A stretch of DNA of 36,437 nt from an uncultured Bacteroidota bacterium (GTDB lineage Bacteria > Bacteroidota > Bacteroidia > Bacteroidales > VadinHA17): assembly GCA_903824785.1 (NCBI GenBank), contig CAIJYD010000108.1:1-36437 (forward strand). The letters run 5' to 3'. Of this stretch, positions 23,612-31,338 are shown one piece after another; position 1 is the first letter of the stretch; each line of letters begins with the position of its first letter. The translations under genes were made by a program, and so were the position numbers. The notes under the pieces are model-generated. The model had not been told where the DNA came from and searched no databases. It worked only from the letters and a program-made list of their open reading frames with translations.

Positions 23612-24382
23612 TTATACAAGTTCCGTCATATAGGAGCAGTGGCAATTGCAGACCTCCGCAGCATCCCCATTCGGGTCACCGGGGAACTCTAATCCGTTAG
23701 GAAAAGTATCGCCCGGCTTTACCCCTCCATTATCAATTGACCATTGTTCACATTCACGATGGGAGTCCCTTACGTTACTGAGTCCCGATGTTGACCAAAA
23801 TCCTACATATTCGTAGCCTGTTGATTCTGCTGATTCTCTCGTTGCCTGATTTGATGCCGTGATGATTTCTGTTTGTGCTATCAACCCGGCTCTTGAGTCT
23901 GTCATTGACTTGTACTGATCATTCACGGAGCTAAGGATCAAGTCTTTTATCTCGCTTATCCCTAAGCCTTCTTCAAGTCCTGTAGTGACGGCTTTCTGAG
24001 TTGCACTGATGATGTAACTTTCTGTCGTTGCACTGATCAAAACTATCCTCTCCCCTGCTTTTGTGAGTGCATAATTAGCCAGTGACCGCTCAAAGATTGT
24101 TTCTTGTATCTCTTCTGTTACGTCTTTTTTAGGTGGTAATAATTTCTTTCGCCACATCATCGCAATATCTGAAGCCGATGAATAGGTTCGAGTGAATGCC
24201 TTCTCAATCGGTTCTGAACTTATCGCCCCCGTAAGTCTTTCTGTTAACTGATCAATAGAAGTGTTTTCGATGATCTTTATCGCTTGTATATACTGATCTC
24301 TAATCGCTGCCTTGAACATGATCTTACTTCTGGCAATGAGTGCCTTGCGCTTTCTTATTATCAATCGCTCGAATGCCGTCAT
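23612..24382 (-). CDS. Mu F-like minor head protein
   Basis: 256 aa. The C-terminal domain carries the family signature: SRAGLIAQTEIITASNQATR, then WSTSGLSNVRDSHREC, then FPNGLEFPGDPNGDAAEV and CNCHC. The N-terminal half is helical. Mu gpF-like proteins act in head morphogenesis or DNA ejection and commonly follow the portal. The Cys/His-rich end may bind metal. It overlaps the portal stop by 4 bp. Confidence 0.88.
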   Translation of the reverse strand: MTAFERLIIRKRKALIARSKIMFKAAIRDQYIQAIKIIENTSIDQLTERLTGAISSEPIEKAFTRTYSSASDIAMMWRKKLLPPKKDVTEEIQETIFERSLANYALTKAGERIVLISATTESYIISATQKAVTTGLEEGLGISEIKDLILSSVNDQYKSMTDSRAGLIAQTEIITASNQATRESAESTGYEYVGFWSTSGLSNVRDSHRECEQWSIDNGGVKPGDTFPNGLEFPGDPNGDAAEVCNCHCSYMTELV

Positions 24383-25710
24383 TTCCTGTTCAATATGTCG
24401 TAATCGCCAAAGTCTTTAATCGGCAGTGGTTCTGTCGGAGCTGTCAACACAGATAACGGACTCTCACCCATTCCCATCCATGGCTCATTCATGTAAGGGT
24501 TATCAACCGGGAGTTGTCCCGTTGCTTCAAGGATTTGGTTAGGTGTCCAATAAGCCTGACGCATCCATTGCACCTGAACAGCTCTATCGCCTTGTAGCTC
24601 CCCAACATCCGAGTAGTCAAAGGCAAAGAATAGGTTTTCATTTGCATATGCCGGGACAGAGGAGATAAGGAAAGAAGTCATATCATCGGCAAAGTCATTA
24701 AGATTAGGCTTGATGCAGTTATTCCAAGCGTCCTTCTTTGCTTCGCTTACGTTATTATATGTTGCTGATGATTTGTCATTAAACAGTTCTGAGGGTATGC
24801 CGTAGATGTTACATAGTATTCTTCGCCCTTCTTGTGATGATTCAAGTATCTTCAAGTCTGCGGGACTGATACCAAGATTCAGCATCCCAAATTTATCGGG
24901 TAGAACAAGCGGATGACCTGATTTATACTTTTTGTTGTAATCCTTAAATAAGTCCTGAACTTCTTCTCGTTGCTGAGAGTTAAGACCTCCCATGATAGCG
25001 TCCTGAACATCCCGATAGAGTAGGTATGGAGGTGATTGATTCTCAAACTGTTTAAGTTCGGTTATCTCTGCTTGGTTTTGTTTGCTTACCGTTTCGGCTG
25101 CAGCCTTTAGTGGGGACTGCCCATAAAGTGAGCCATACTCCCCGAATAAAGGATTAAAGAACTTCGCATGATAAACCTCTTTATCATTAAATTCAATGGT
25201 TGAATTAGTCACCAAGCGATACCCCCCGACGGGATTCATCCATGATTTCCCGGCTAATATCTCAACATTATTGGACGGCATTAACCAAACTTCATTTGTC
25301 TTGCCCTTGTTTACTCCGCTTTCAATGAGTGGCTTGTACCAATAGGAGTTACCAATTGACAGTTTATAAATCAAATGACCCTGAATGAAGTCGCTTGTCT
25401 TCATTGTTGGGTTGACTTGCTTGATGAACTTAACTAACTCATGATCGGTTACTTCAATCCATTTGCCATTTTCAAGAGTGTACAACGCAAGTCGTGCTTG
25501 TGAACTCATTCGAATGATCCGGTTAATGATCGAATATACATCCGAGTTACCAGAATATCCTTGCTTTATGTACGCCGTAGGGTTGTCATCCATCACCTGA
25601 GCCACTCCTGAATGCATCTGCATTGAGTAAATAGCTTTAAGAAGGGTATTTTTTAGCGGATTATCTACCTGATCATAAGATTTTTTGGAAGTAAATGGCC
25701 ATATATTCAT
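24379..25710 (-). CDS. Portal protein (HK97-type)
   Basis: 443 aa. SDVYSIINRIIRMSSQARLA, then YKLSIGNSYWYK, then GQSPLKAAAETVSKQNQAEI and SQEGRRILCNIYGIPSELFN are typical of HK97-type portals. The C-terminus is Pro-rich. Dodecameric ring at the capsid vertex for DNA entry. It lies directly after the terminase large subunit. Confidence 0.92.
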   Translation of the reverse strand: MNIWPFTSKKSYDQVDNPLKNTLLKAIYSMQMHSGVAQVMDDNPTAYIKQGYSGNSDVYSIINRIIRMSSQARLALYTLENGKWIEVTDHELVKFIKQVNPTMKTSDFIQGHLIYKLSIGNSYWYKPLIESGVNKGKTNEVWLMPSNNVEILAGKSWMNPVGGYRLVTNSTIEFNDKEVYHAKFFNPLFGEYGSLYGQSPLKAAAETVSKQNQAEITELKQFENQSPPYLLYRDVQDAIMGGLNSQQREEVQDLFKDYNKKYKSGHPLVLPDKFGMLNLGISPADLKILESSQEGRRILCNIYGIPSELFNDKSSATYNNVSEAKKDAWNNCIKPNLNDFADDMTSFLISSVPAYANENLFFAFDYSDVGELQGDRAVQVQWMRQAYWTPNQILEATGQLPVDNPYMNEPWMGMGESPLSVLTAPTEPLPIKDFGDYDILNRK

Positions 25711-25730
25711 TTTTCTGCGGATTAATTTAG

Positions 25731-25756
25731 TGTAAAATTATATATTTTATTTTACA
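25731..25756. repeat. Inverted repeat between terminase and portal genes
   Basis: TGTAAAAT (25731-25738) and ATTTTACA (25749-25756) form a perfect 8-bp dyad with a 10-bp AT-only centre. It could be an operator or weak hairpin; no terminator U-run beyond the general AT-richness. Confidence 0.45.
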
Positions 25757-25757
25757 A

Positions 25758-26897
25758 TTACGTTTTTATGACGTAATTTCCTTTTTTATACGCTGGAGAG
25801 AAGTAATATGAGGCATAACCCCCTGCGTCACATAAATGATTATACTCGTCAATTGGTATCTCACCCTTCTTATCTAACCATACATAAGTGTTTAATTCTT
25901 GCTCCAAATCATTACTACCTGGATCAATAATTAGTTGATAATCCCATAAAAATTTGATACGCTCCAATATACGTGGCTTTTTTACTGCAACAATGTTTAA
26001 TCCTGTATTTCGCAAGTCCATTATCGTTCTTAACCCGGCATTATCCGCAACAATTAAATGATTCCCGACGTTTCTTGCCTTGATTATTGTCCCTAATTGA
26101 GGAGTAGAAAGGCTATTTTGATAGATTTCCTGCTTCCAATATATCTTTTTATTAGGTTGATCAATCGCAACCTTCACCATTGCGTCCGGATCTTTTACCC
26201 CGAAGTCAAGACCGTATATGTAAGGGAGCGAATCATCAAAAGTCCCCCATTGCCAATCAAATATTGTGCCTTCTAGCTTGCCTAATTCGCCTAATCCGTA
26301 CACTTGCCACCAATACGGGTGATGTTTTTTAGCTTCTATTCGTTCTATTTGTTCTTTAGATAAGTGATTATTGTCAAGATAGGTAGACTTAATAAATGAA
26401 TGAGGCTGTTTACCTTGTATTTCATCGTGATACCAGAATGAGCGATTAGGATTAAAATCAAGAAATATCGTCTTTGTTGTTCTTACCGCCAAATGGTCAT
26501 AAATGTCATACTTTATATAATTTCCTTCGTTTACAAATAATATATCACGACTTGGGCCGTGAACTTTACCGATATTGTCAGTACCAAAGAACTCAATAAT
26601 TGATTTCCCTACCCTGTAATAGTTATCAGTATGATTTTTTATTAAGTCAGGAATATACCCCCTTGAAATTAAAATAGAGTCCATATCTCGCATTGCTCCC
26701 AGCTTTAAATGAGGCAAAGCTTTTGAAACTACCGATATTATTAACGGATCTTTTGATTTTTCCGCTATCCTAACGAGTAATTGCAGTACTGAATAGGTTT
26801 TAGATGATCTTGTACCGCCTTGATTGACTATTAATGATGATCCCCCAACATATTCATGTAGATTTCTCTCGTAAACTGTTGTCGTTAGCATCGTCAT
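25758..26897 (-). CDS. Terminase large subunit
   Basis: 379 aa. ATPase domain: Walker A-like QGGTRSSKTY (26-35), Walker B ILFVNEGN (119-126), coupling motif IFLDFNPN (144-151). Nuclease domain: D231 in YGLDFGVKDPD, D285 in LIVADNAGLRT, and a late acidic region ending HLCDAGGYASYYF. This is the terminase-3-like type. It packages and cuts the genome. Overlaps the small subunit by 4 bp. Confidence 0.93.
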   Translation of the reverse strand: MTMLTTTVYERNLHEYVGGSSLIVNQGGTRSSKTYSVLQLLVRIAEKSKDPLIISVVSKALPHLKLGAMRDMDSILISRGYIPDLIKNHTDNYYRVGKSIIEFFGTDNIGKVHGPSRDILFVNEGNYIKYDIYDHLAVRTTKTIFLDFNPNRSFWYHDEIQGKQPHSFIKSTYLDNNHLSKEQIERIEAKKHHPYWWQVYGLGELGKLEGTIFDWQWGTFDDSLPYIYGLDFGVKDPDAMVKVAIDQPNKKIYWKQEIYQNSLSTPQLGTIIKARNVGNHLIVADNAGLRTIMDLRNTGLNIVAVKKPRILERIKFLWDYQLIIDPGSNDLEQELNTYVWLDKKGEIPIDEYNHLCDAGGYASYYFSPAYKKGNYVIKT

Positions 26898-27307
26898 AGC
26901 TTATCATCATCGTCTTTTGCCTGTTGTGACTGAACTATAATAGTTGTGTTCAGCTCTTTTCCGTCTTTCCCGGTTACTTCTGTCGTATTAGTTGCCCGAC
27001 CTATGCCCCTGTCAAGTATCTTTTCGATCACATCAAAACCCTTACCTGATAATACAGCCTTACCAACGATCCGAACTAATGATGGTTGTGTATTGTCGCT
27101 CACCATCTTTGTAAGTTCCGGGACTGGTATTTGAATCAATCGAAGATAACAGGACGTTATATCCTGCTTTGATGCTTCTGTATAACCCTGCCTTTCAAGT
27201 TCGGCATTAACGACCGAGATCGTTTTGCGTGGCCTTCCATCGGGATTTCTGACCTCTCCTTTCTTTGCAGGAATAAGATTTTGCGGAACACCTCCTTTTT
27301 TTGACAT
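26894..27307 (-). CDS. Terminase small subunit-like protein
   Basis: 137 aa. The N-terminal GEVRNPDGRPRK matches the DUF5681-type basic motif often found at the start of small terminases. A helical core and an acidic tail (AKDDDDKL) follow. It should bind the packaging start site and load the large subunit, whose gene it overlaps by 4 bp. Confidence 0.78.
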   Translation of the reverse strand: MSKKGGVPQNLIPAKKGEVRNPDGRPRKTISVVNAELERQGYTEASKQDITSCYLRLIQIPVPELTKMVSDNTQPSLVRIVGKAVLSGKGFDVIEKILDRGIGRATNTTEVTGKDGKELNTTIIVQSQQAKDDDDKL

Positions 27308-27322
27308 TGATCTATTTTTAAT

Positions 27323-28366
27323 CTAAATTAATTTGAACCATTGTTTTGCAATCTGATTTGATATTTGAGCGGTCATCACCGGCGGTACGCTCATACCGAT
27401 TAAATATTTAGGTTCTATTTTTTTGAAGTTGTAATCAAGTGGGTAGGTGCCAATTTGGCAATAATCTTTTTTACTTGCTTCTACGAATTTATCAAAATAA
27501 ATATATTGATTACCGCTCACAATAGTTGGTACATAATCAGTTTTAGATAATAAAACTCTGCCAAAAGACTTTTGAACTCCTTCTGTTCTTAAACAAACAT
27601 CTCCGAAATTTTTATCTCCTTGTTTTCTTTGTAGCCAATCGCTGTATAATTTACCGTCTTTATTTAATTCATTATTGCTTTCTAAAAAATCCATTTTTAT
27701 AGATACCTCACTAAACTCTAATTTTAATTTCGGTAAATTATATTCTTTTTTGTGTCCTATAAAAAATACACGTTCACGTTTTTGTGGCACTCCCATTGAT
27801 GCAGCGTTAAGGCAAAAAACTTGCACTTTGTAACCTGCATCAGTCATTTTCTTAACTATATTTTTTGAATAAACCTTTGCATTACCTTGTATAATACCTT
27901 TTACGTTTTCTAATAAAAATACTTTTGGTTGTAGTTTTATGATTGTATCGCAATAAACGAAAACTAAATCATCAAGACTTTGTTTTGCTTGTCCCTCTCT
28001 AAATACTTTTTCTTTGCCCCACGCTTTTTCACGACTACCAGCCATGCTAAAAGTTGAGCAAGGTGGAGAACCGTCCAAAATATCTAAATTAAATAATTCA
28101 GTAGGTAAATCAATAAGTTTATTAAATTCTCTAATATCTAAATTATAAAGATGCTTCGGTTTATGATTTGTTTTGTAAACATCTGCAATAGGTGGGTCAA
28201 TTTCAACACCGCCCAAATGATTAAACCCAGCTAATTTATAACCCATTGTAGAACCACCGCCACAAATGAAAGTACCAAACACTTTTAAACCGTGTTTGCT
28301 TATTCCTTTAGCCGGATAACCATCCGCTAAATTCCATTTGTACGGGAATAAATGTCCTTTACTCAT
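27323..28366 (-). CDS. dcm: C5-cytosine DNA methyltransferase
   Basis: 347 aa. Motif I reads FICGGGSTMG (33-42; the usual F-x-G-x-G has a Cys and three Gly here). Motif IV is GSPPCSTFSMAG with catalytic Cys103, motif VI ENVKG (153-157), motif VIII QKRERVFFIG (195-204), and the C-terminal motif X-like NQIAKQWF closes the fold. It transfers a methyl group from SAM to cytosine C5. No cognate restriction enzyme is adjacent, so it is a solitary enzyme likely protecting phage DNA. It overlaps the ParB-like gene by 8 bp. Confidence 0.92.
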   Translation of the reverse strand: MSKGHLFPYKWNLADGYPAKGISKHGLKVFGTFICGGGSTMGYKLAGFNHLGGVEIDPPIADVYKTNHKPKHLYNLDIREFNKLIDLPTELFNLDILDGSPPCSTFSMAGSREKAWGKEKVFREGQAKQSLDDLVFVYCDTIIKLQPKVFLLENVKGIIQGNAKVYSKNIVKKMTDAGYKVQVFCLNAASMGVPQKRERVFFIGHKKEYNLPKLKLEFSEVSIKMDFLESNNELNKDGKLYSDWLQRKQGDKNFGDVCLRTEGVQKSFGRVLLSKTDYVPTIVSGNQYIYFDKFVEASKKDYCQIGTYPLDYNFKKIEPKYLIGMSVPPVMTAQISNQIAKQWFKLI

Positions 28367-28886
28367 TTCCTAATAGTTTCCAAACTGCCATTTCCGGCGA
28401 AGATGCTACTTTTGCCAGTTGATCCCTGACTTTCAAATAATCCTCTTCCGTGTATTTCAGTTTGATTATCATTTCATCGTCAAAACTTTCGGTGTCGATT
28501 TCTTTGTTTTTATCTGAATAGTCGGTAAAATCCGGCAAATCAACTCCCCACTCCGTCAACTGTTCACTATCCCACTCATTTGCCAGCGCATCCCAATCCC
28601 ACTCACCGAAGCCTACATTATCCTTGATTACAAACTCTTTCCATTGTTCTTCTGTTAGGTCTTTCCCTTGCTTTACCCATTCGTCTGGTATCTCTTTGTA
28701 GTCCAATTCTTTGAGTGCTTTAAATCGCATATTGCCGCCTTGTATTATGTTGTTTTCGTCAATGATAATAGGACGAAGTGACATCATTTGAGGGAAATCT
28801 TTAATAGACTTTAGTAACTTTTTAAACTTATCGTCTTTAATAAGTCTTGGATTTGATGGATTTTCTTTTATTTCGTTGAGTTTCAT
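28359..28886 (-). CDS. ParB-like nuclease-domain protein
   Basis: 175 aa. ParB/Srx fold: ENPSNPRLIKDDKF at the start, and IIQGGNMRFKAL (47-58), the phage version of the GERRxRA box. It lacks the HTH and dimerisation domains of chromosome-partition ParB. Such stand-alone domains commonly precede phage methyltransferases, as here, and may modify DNA or bind nucleotides. The C-terminal half is acidic. Its start is coupled to a 39-aa microprotein. Confidence 0.85.
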   Translation of the reverse strand: MKLNEIKENPSNPRLIKDDKFKKLLKSIKDFPQMMSLRPIIIDENNIIQGGNMRFKALKELDYKEIPDEWVKQGKDLTEEQWKEFVIKDNVGFGEWDWDALANEWDSEQLTEWGVDLPDFTDYSDKNKEIDTESFDDEMIIKLKYTEEDYLKVRDQLAKVASSPEMAVWKLLGNE

Positions 28887-29002
28887 ATCATTTTGTCAAT
28901 TATTGCAAATGTAATAAATATCAGGGCTGAAGTCAATAGTCCGAGTATCAAAGCTCCGTATATTTCAAGTATGTTATCGAATATTTTTAGTAGTGTCTTC
29001 AT
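28883..29002 (-). CDS. Single-TM microprotein, 39 aa
   Basis: ATG at 29002 to TGA at 28883-28885, the stop sharing ATGA with the ParB-like gene. A short amphipathic start (MKTLLKIFDNILEIYG) leads into one hydrophobic helix (ALILGLLTSALIFITFAII). It overlaps the end of the 76-aa gene by 29 bp. The stop/start coupling and perfect hydrophobic helix favour a real gene. A TACATTTG box at 28913-28906 with ATTG 20 bases upstream might be a weak internal promoter for the late operon. Confidence 0.6.
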   Translation of the reverse strand: MKTLLKIFDNILEIYGALILGLLTSALIFITFAIIDKMI

Positions 29003-29204
29003 TTTTATTTAGTCTAAATAAGGCTAATTTCTTATATCTCATGTATTGTTCTTTGGTCACTTGTTCGATGTTGAATTTTGAATAAGGATCATTGATTGTC
29101 ATGAACTGAATCACTCTTGTGTTGAGCTTGTCGATTATGATCTCTTCGTTGTGATGACCGATCCTTGAGAACATAAAATGCTGTGGTTTCAAATAGTAGT
29201 ACAT
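28974..29204 (-). CDS. Hypothetical protein, 76 aa
   Basis: Soluble, basic protein starting MYYYLKPQHFMFSRIGHHNE, with a helical C-terminus (EQYMRYKKLALFRLNKNEDT). The start lies 2 bp after the previous stop. No family recognised. Confidence 0.65.
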   Translation of the reverse strand: MYYYLKPQHFMFSRIGHHNEEIIIDKLNTRVIQFMTINDPYSKFNIEQVTKEQYMRYKKLALFRLNKNEDTTKNIR

Positions 29205-29206
29205 AA

Positions 29207-29353
29207 TTAAAATTTAAGTCCTTTTAGACATCTTGACTTACAAAACAGGTTGCAGTCTTCGCACGGATCGATTTCGGCACACATCTCACATTTACCCGAC
29301 TCATCAATTAATTCGTCTTCGTATAATTCATCACATTCGATACATTTTTTCAT
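29207..29353 (-). CDS. Cys-rich zinc-ribbon microprotein, 48 aa
   Basis: Starting at MKKCIEC (ATG at 29353; the open frame continues upstream without a good start). Nine cysteines appear as CIEC, CEMC, CEDC and CKSRC with an acidic background, enough for two zinc sites. Resembles rubredoxin-like or zinc-ribbon knuckles used for protein or nucleic acid binding. Function unknown. Confidence 0.65.
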   Translation of the reverse strand: MKKCIECDELYEDELIDESGKCEMCAEIDPCEDCNLFCKSRCLKGLKF

Positions 29354-29399
29354 TGTGATATTTTGATCAAAATTAAATAATATTTTTAACAATATCAAA

Positions 29400-29561
29400 T
29401 TATCTCCATTCTTCCTGATCTGTGTAGTCGTGACCGTCTATTTCATCCCATTCGTCAACGGGGTCTGGCTCCCGGAGAGCAAAGAAAGCGATTACTAAAA
29501 GAGTAACAACGATGAGCGTTACCCATAATGCAAGTATTCCGATGTCTGTTAATATTTCCAT
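29400..29561 (-). CDS. Single-TM microprotein with acidic tail, 53 aa
   Basis: ATG at 29561, 4 bp after the previous stop, to TAA at 29400-29402. A hydrophobic helix occupies residues 7-28 (LALWVTLIVVTLLVIAFF), followed by a strongly acidic tail (EPDPVDEWDEIDGHDYTDQE). The clear segregation of hydrophobic and acidic halves and tight spacing indicate a true gene. A DNA-mimicking or periplasm-directed tail is possible but not shown. Confidence 0.65.
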   Translation of the reverse strand: MEILTDIGILALWVTLIVVTLLVIAFFALREPDPVDEWDEIDGHDYTDQEEWR

Positions 29562-29565
29562 TTGT

Positions 29566-29784
29566 TTAGTTTAGTTTATTAATTTCATCATATTCAATAC
29601 CGCAGTTCTGGCATTCATATCCACCATATTTTATAACAAAATCGTGGTTACAATATTGTGTAGTAGTTTCTTTTCTTCCACTCTCCAACCATTCGGTTAA
29701 ACTTTCTTTAGTCTCATTCTTTAGAGCAGTATCAAGACTGTCAGATAATGAGACTAAGTCTAATTTAGATTCTTTATTTTCCAT
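29566..29784 (-). CDS. Small protein with C-terminal zinc knuckle, 72 aa
   Basis: Acidic helical N-terminus and a C-terminal knuckle, CNHDFVIKYGGYECQNCGIE (C-x-H, then C-x-x-C-G), resembling small DUF1660-like prophage proteins. A strong AAGGAGG lies 7 bases before its ATG, inside a leader nearly identical to that of the gene before it. Confidence 0.7.
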   Translation of the reverse strand: MENKESKLDLVSLSDSLDTALKNETKESLTEWLESGRKETTTQYCNHDFVIKYGGYECQNCGIEYDEINKLN

Positions 29785-29791
29785 TTGTTTT

Positions 29792-29798
29792 CCTCCTT
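29792..29798 (-). promoter_or_regulatory. Strong Shine-Dalgarno site for the 72-aa gene
   Basis: Minus strand AAGGAGG, 7 bases before the ATG at 29784. A run this strong is unusual in this genome, where most leaders are A-rich. The upstream gene's TAA immediately precedes it. Confidence 0.7.
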
Positions 29799-30162
29799 AT
29801 TTCTTTAATAACAATTCTCCTCCTGTAAGAGCAAAATATAAGTTCTGCAACTGATGAACATATTTTATGTGTTCATACTTTTTGCAATACCATCCACTTC
29901 GTTTGCCAGTTAAGACTTCTTTTGAATACCATGTGAAAATAAATGATTTTGTTTTTCTCTTTAATTCAAAAGTATAACCACAATCTTTAAATCCAAACCT
30001 TAATAATTGCTGTTCAGTTATTGGAACAGGCTTAAAATAAGGTTCGTTATTATTTAAAGATTCACAAACAATATTAAAATCTTTTAACTTTAAAATTCTT
30101 GAATCTTCGTGTTTACCAACCCATTCGATATAATTTCCAATTCTTAGCTCATTTGATGTCAT
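29797..30162 (-). CDS. Conserved Bacteroidota phage protein (ELRIGNYI family), 121 aa
   Basis: Starting MTSNELRIGNYIEWVGKHED at 30162; the frame is open upstream, but this ATG has a strong Shine-Dalgarno. Contains PVPITEQQLLRFGFKDCGYT and ends YVHQLQNLYFALTGGELLLK. Proteins with this plan are very common in Bacteroidota phages and prophages, but their function is unknown to me. Soluble. Confidence 0.75.
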   Translation of the reverse strand: MTSNELRIGNYIEWVGKHEDSRILKLKDFNIVCESLNNNEPYFKPVPITEQQLLRFGFKDCGYTFELKRKTKSFIFTWYSKEVLTGKRSGWYCKKYEHIKYVHQLQNLYFALTGGELLLKK

Positions 30163-30171
30163 TTTTGTTTT

Positions 30172-30178
30172 CCTCCTT
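30172..30178 (-). promoter_or_regulatory. Strong Shine-Dalgarno site for the 121-aa gene
   Basis: Minus strand AAGGAGG, 9 bases before the ATG at 30162, within a leader (ATAAGGAGGAAAACAAA) shared with the next gene at 29784. It decides the start in favour of 30162 over the upstream alternative at 30225. Confidence 0.7.
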
Positions 30179-30245
30179 ATTATGTTAGTTGCGTATAGCG
30201 ATCCAAATTGGGTGTATATACGCATTGCGTGTATATCTTAGTTAT

Positions 30246-30287
30246 GGGCAACCGTAAGACCGCTCCGAAGAACAGTCCTACGAACCC
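30246..30287 (-). other. Stable RNA hairpin with UUCG tetraloop
   Basis: In minus-strand RNA, CGUAGGACUGUUC (30282-30270) pairs with GAGCGGUCUUACG (30265-30253) around UUCG: 13 pairs, three of them G-U and none mismatched. An outer GGG/CCC pair closes it at 30285-30287 and 30246-30248. The three G-U pairs show it is selected as minus-strand RNA. It lies between the DUF4406 gene stop and the next gene. No U-run follows, so it is not a standard terminator. A second stem, GCGTATA (30191-30197) with TATACGC (30217-30223), follows in the same 132-bp gap. Confidence 0.7.
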
Positions 30288-30294
30288 GAAACTC

Positions 30295-30618
30295 TTAATT
30301 CTCGTGGATTATCTCTAATCCATATTGCAAAGCTACCTCATGCTCAATTTTACAACCTCTTGCATTTTCCCAACCTTTAGCAAAATATGCTTTATGGCAA
30401 AGGCTCATGTTTTCGATTGATTTCGCTAAAAAGCATAATGGGATTTGCACCACTCCACGTCCAGTCATAGCATCTTTTGAATACCATTCATCTTGAAAGT
30501 AAGTGTTTACAACTTCTAAGTTTTCTTTTTCAGCAAACTGTAAAAAACGATTTCTTGTTTCTACAATTTGTTCTTCTGTAAAGCCATTCATAGGTTGGCT
30601 AATCATTATTTTGTCCAT
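30295..30618 (-). CDS. DUF4406-like protein (nucleoside 2-deoxyribosyltransferase-related)
   Basis: 107 aa. MDKIMISQPMNGFTEEQIVE is the typical opening (MISQPMNG with GFTEEQI), and the C-terminus GCKIEHEVALQYGLEII keeps the late acidic/His element. The fold is related to nucleoside 2-deoxyribosyltransferases, whose members cleave or swap bases on deoxynucleosides. Whether this one is active is not known. It is a single-gene unit with an inverted-repeat element upstream and a hairpin downstream. Confidence 0.75.
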   Translation of the reverse strand: MDKIMISQPMNGFTEEQIVETRNRFLQFAEKENLEVVNTYFQDEWYSKDAMTGRGVVQIPLCFLAKSIENMSLCHKAYFAKGWENARGCKIEHEVALQYGLEIIHEN

Positions 30619-30668
30619 AATCTTATTGGATTTTACAAAGCCCGTCCAAGGCTATATTTTGAAAGAAC

Positions 30669-30806
30669 GGCAGCCCATAACACCGCATAAAACCAATAAA
30701 GGTTGTATCGGTAATTTCAGCATCGTAGCCCGTTCAGCCTGTTGTGTATCTTGATAGTTCATCGCTCGCATTCCTTTACTGGTCTTATGCAAACCGTTAT
30801 GCCCCA
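30669..30806. repeat. 138-bp imperfect inverted-repeat element (attC-like)
   Basis: On the minus strand the ends read GCATAAC and GTTATGG. Inside, GCATAAGACCAGTAAAGG (30790-30773) pairs with CCTTTATTGGTTTTATGC (30702-30685): 18 pairs including two G-U pairs. Spacers of 5 and 3 bases separate these from the ends, and about 70 bp lie between the arms. The stop codon of the 56-aa gene falls inside GCATAAC. Boxed ends, unequal unpaired spacers and a gene stop in the first box are also properties of integron attC sites. A transcript hairpin or MITE remnant is the alternative. Confidence 0.6.
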
Positions 30807-30967
30807 TTTTGAGAACGCAAAGCCACGAAATCATACAAGGCTTGTTTAAACTCGTCAAGCCCACCAAACTTTTCAATTTGCGAGCTTAATACATACATAG
30901 AAACCTGCACCTTCTTATCAGGCACAGGTTTTCTTCCAGCGTTGGATTTCTTAACCTCGCTTTTCAT
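30797..30967 (-). CDS. Small GRK/QI-FG motif protein, 56 aa
   Basis: Starting MKSEVKKSNAGRKPVPDKKV at 30967; it overlaps the upstream gene end by 17 bp. The core VQVSMYVLSSQIEKFGG then DEFKQALYDF aligns ungapped with the C-terminus of the 115-aa protein at 4922-5269. Small, basic at the start and helical at the end; similar small proteins accompany mobile elements in Bacteroidota. The stop codon lies in the GCATAAC box of the inverted-repeat element. Confidence 0.72.
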   Translation of the reverse strand: MKSEVKKSNAGRKPVPDKKVQVSMYVLSSQIEKFGGLDEFKQALYDFVALRSQNGA

Positions 30968-31310
30968 TCTCAACAATATTAAGAGTGAATGGCGCTGGTA
31001 TTTTTTCAGCAGCGGCATCAATTAAGGTCTGCAAATCCTTAACAGTTTGCCTCAATTGGCTTTCCGAAGGTGCTGCATTATCGGAGTATTTATGCCCATC
31101 GGCATATTTCAACCCCATTGAAGCGTGCAACCTTGTGTTGCCAACTTGCACCCTTTCTGGCGCGTAGTAATCGGCTGGTATTTCACAGCCTAAACGAACT
31201 GCACCTTCGTATAATATACCGAAGTTGCTTTTTACAAATTCGTTCATTTGATTTCTCAAATCAAAGAACCCGTTTTGCCCAACGGTTTTTGTTATTCTTA
31301 ACGTTTCCAT
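30951..31310 (-). CDS. Hypothetical protein after structured RNA leader, 119 aa
   Basis: Start METLRITKTVG at 31310 is preferred: the upstream extension begins with TTG and is translation of the structured RNA. Mixed helix/strand with a Pro-rich centre (EIPADYYAPERVQVGNTRL) and a helical C-terminus (LRQTVKDLQTLIDAAAEKIP). Base composition is more GC-rich than its neighbours. It is the first gene after the promoter and RNA at 31339-31700. Family unknown. Confidence 0.72.
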   Translation of the reverse strand: METLRITKTVGQNGFFDLRNQMNEFVKSNFGILYEGAVRLGCEIPADYYAPERVQVGNTRLHASMGLKYADGHKYSDNAAPSESQLRQTVKDLQTLIDAAAEKIPAPFTLNIVENEKRG

Positions 31311-31338
31311 ATATTTTTTTTTAAAAATAAAAATTATT

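Noticed and set aside
30652..30804. Possible 50-aa protein within the 138-bp inverted repeat
   Set aside because: Most of the frame is the repeat arms, the pairing constraint explains the sequence better, and there is no convincing leader.
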